Source: Corynebacterium sp. UBA2622 (GTDB lineage Bacteria > Actinomycetota > Actinomycetes > Mycobacteriales > Mycobacteriaceae). From it: a stretch of DNA of 24,654 nucleotides. Position 1 is the first letter of the stretch, and every line of letters begins with the position of its first letter. A program made the translations under genes and the position numbers. Positions 24,110-24,654 of the stretch are shown one piece after another. The notes under the pieces were generated by a model. It was not told the origin of the DNA. It saw only the letters and a program-made list of their open reading frames with translations, and did no database searches. The stretch lies in the NCBI RefSeq assembly GCF_002339505.1, contig NZ_DDJO01000022.1:1-24654 (forward strand), written 5' to 3'.

Positions 24110-24654
24110 CCAGACCCGCCGACGTGACCAGCGCCGTCCTCTCCCGCATCCCAGAACCCATCCCTCTCCCCACCATTGGAGCGTCCCCACTATTGGGCGC
24201 TGCCGAGGACCTCGCGGCCCTCGTGGGGGCGGACCCTACCCGCATCCTCGGCGCGGCCGAACTGCTCGCCGGCGACAAGAGCCTCATCGGGGAGTCCGCC
24301 GCGGCCGCCGCGGCGATCGTCGCGGCCGCGGGCGCGGACCTCCTCCAGCTAGCCTCGCATTACCACGCCCGCGTCACCTCCCTCATCCCGCTGCTGATGA
24401 ACCCGCTGACCGCGCCCGGTGCCCTGGCAGACATCGCGGCCGCCACGGTGGAAACACTCGCCCGGGCGCAGGAACGCGTCACCCGGCTGGAGACGGAACT
24501 GCAACCGCGCGCCCTGGCGCTCACCGACATGGTGGCCCGGGCGGAGTCGCAACCGCCTGTGGGTCCAGGCGAGGGGGCGGAGGCCGCCACGGGTGAGCTG
24601 CACGCCCTGGCCGCCCCCGGGGGCGACCCGGCGACCCTGCCCGCCAGCGCTGCG
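24106..24654 (+). CDS. Alanine-rich helical protein, 5' part only; possible partner of the preceding gene
   Basis: The GTG at 24106 overlaps the previous stop (GTGA), with GGAGGT at 24091-24096. The frame stays open for 183 codons to the window edge. Residues about 1-30 are proline-rich (SRIPEPIPLPTIGASP). About 30-150 is strongly helical and alanine-rich (LLGAAEDLAALVGADP, then ESAAAAAAIVAAAGADLLQLA, then TLARAQERVTRLETEL), including a coiled-coil-like heptad near 128-143. The last part (about 155-183) turns to a Pro/Gly/Ala linker. This looks like an N-terminal helical bundle followed by a linker to an unseen domain, as in PPE/WXG-like or surface peptidase proteins. Function cannot be assigned without the remainder. 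Confidence 0.6.
   Translation, partial: MTRPADVTSAVLSRIPEPIPLPTIGASPLLGAAEDLAALVGADPTRILGAAELLAGDKSLIGESAAAAAAIVAAAGADLLQLASHYHARVTSLIPLLMNPLTAPGALADIAAATVETLARAQERVTRLETELQPRALALTDMVARAESQPPVGPGEGAEAATGELHALAAPGGDPATLPASAA

Noticed and set aside
1..24654. Mobile-element origin for the change in gene content near 6000
   Set aside because: I saw no transposase, integrase, tRNA attachment site or flanking direct repeat; a false assembly join explains the data more simply.

Overview
The window looks like two pieces of different high-GC actinobacterial genomes joined at a G/C homopolymer tract near 5978-6018. All calls come from reading the translations and DNA by eye; no database search was possible.

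Region A (1-5977) is a plus-strand housekeeping run in the order pnp (3' end), M16 zinc peptidase, dapB, a small membrane protein, dapA, rnj (RNase J), then the first 63 codons of a probable ftsK. Several genes touch or overlap (GTGA at dapB/membrane protein), and a perfect 15-bp hairpin follows rnj. Gene order, the short RNase J without a long N-terminal extension, and the DapB C-terminus suggest a Micrococcaceae-type organism (Kocuria/Rothia-like).

Region B (about 6019-24654) looks like Corynebacterium. It holds a truncated CPA1 Na+/H+ antiporter and an ATP-grasp-like 'Cj0069-family' protein (minus strand), then a two-domain rhodanese and accBC (plus strand). Pyruvate carboxylase (pyc) and the 2-methylcitrate operon prpD-prpB-prpC follow on the minus strand. 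The prpR-type regulator diverges from prpD. Next come lpdA, an M20 amidohydrolase, an XRE-type regulator and upp (all minus strand). Last is a plus-strand pair of small alanine-rich helical proteins, the second cut by the window edge. From memory, the set resembles the upp - amidohydrolase - lpdA - pyc - prpDBC1 - prpR - accBC - thtR neighbourhood of C. glutamicum.

Functionally, region B is centred on C3 and acyl-CoA metabolism. PrpC/PrpD/PrpB convert propionyl-CoA plus oxaloacetate to succinate plus pyruvate, Pyc regenerates oxaloacetate from pyruvate, and AccBC supplies carboxylated acyl-CoA for fatty and mycolic acids. PrpR probably senses the acyl-CoA state through the AT-rich divergent promoter at 18192-18358. 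Upp salvages uracil. I found no tRNA, rRNA, CRISPR array or insertion sequence. The least explained parts are the terminal EspC-like pair, the ATP-grasp-like protein beside the rhodanese, and several structured intergenic sequences.
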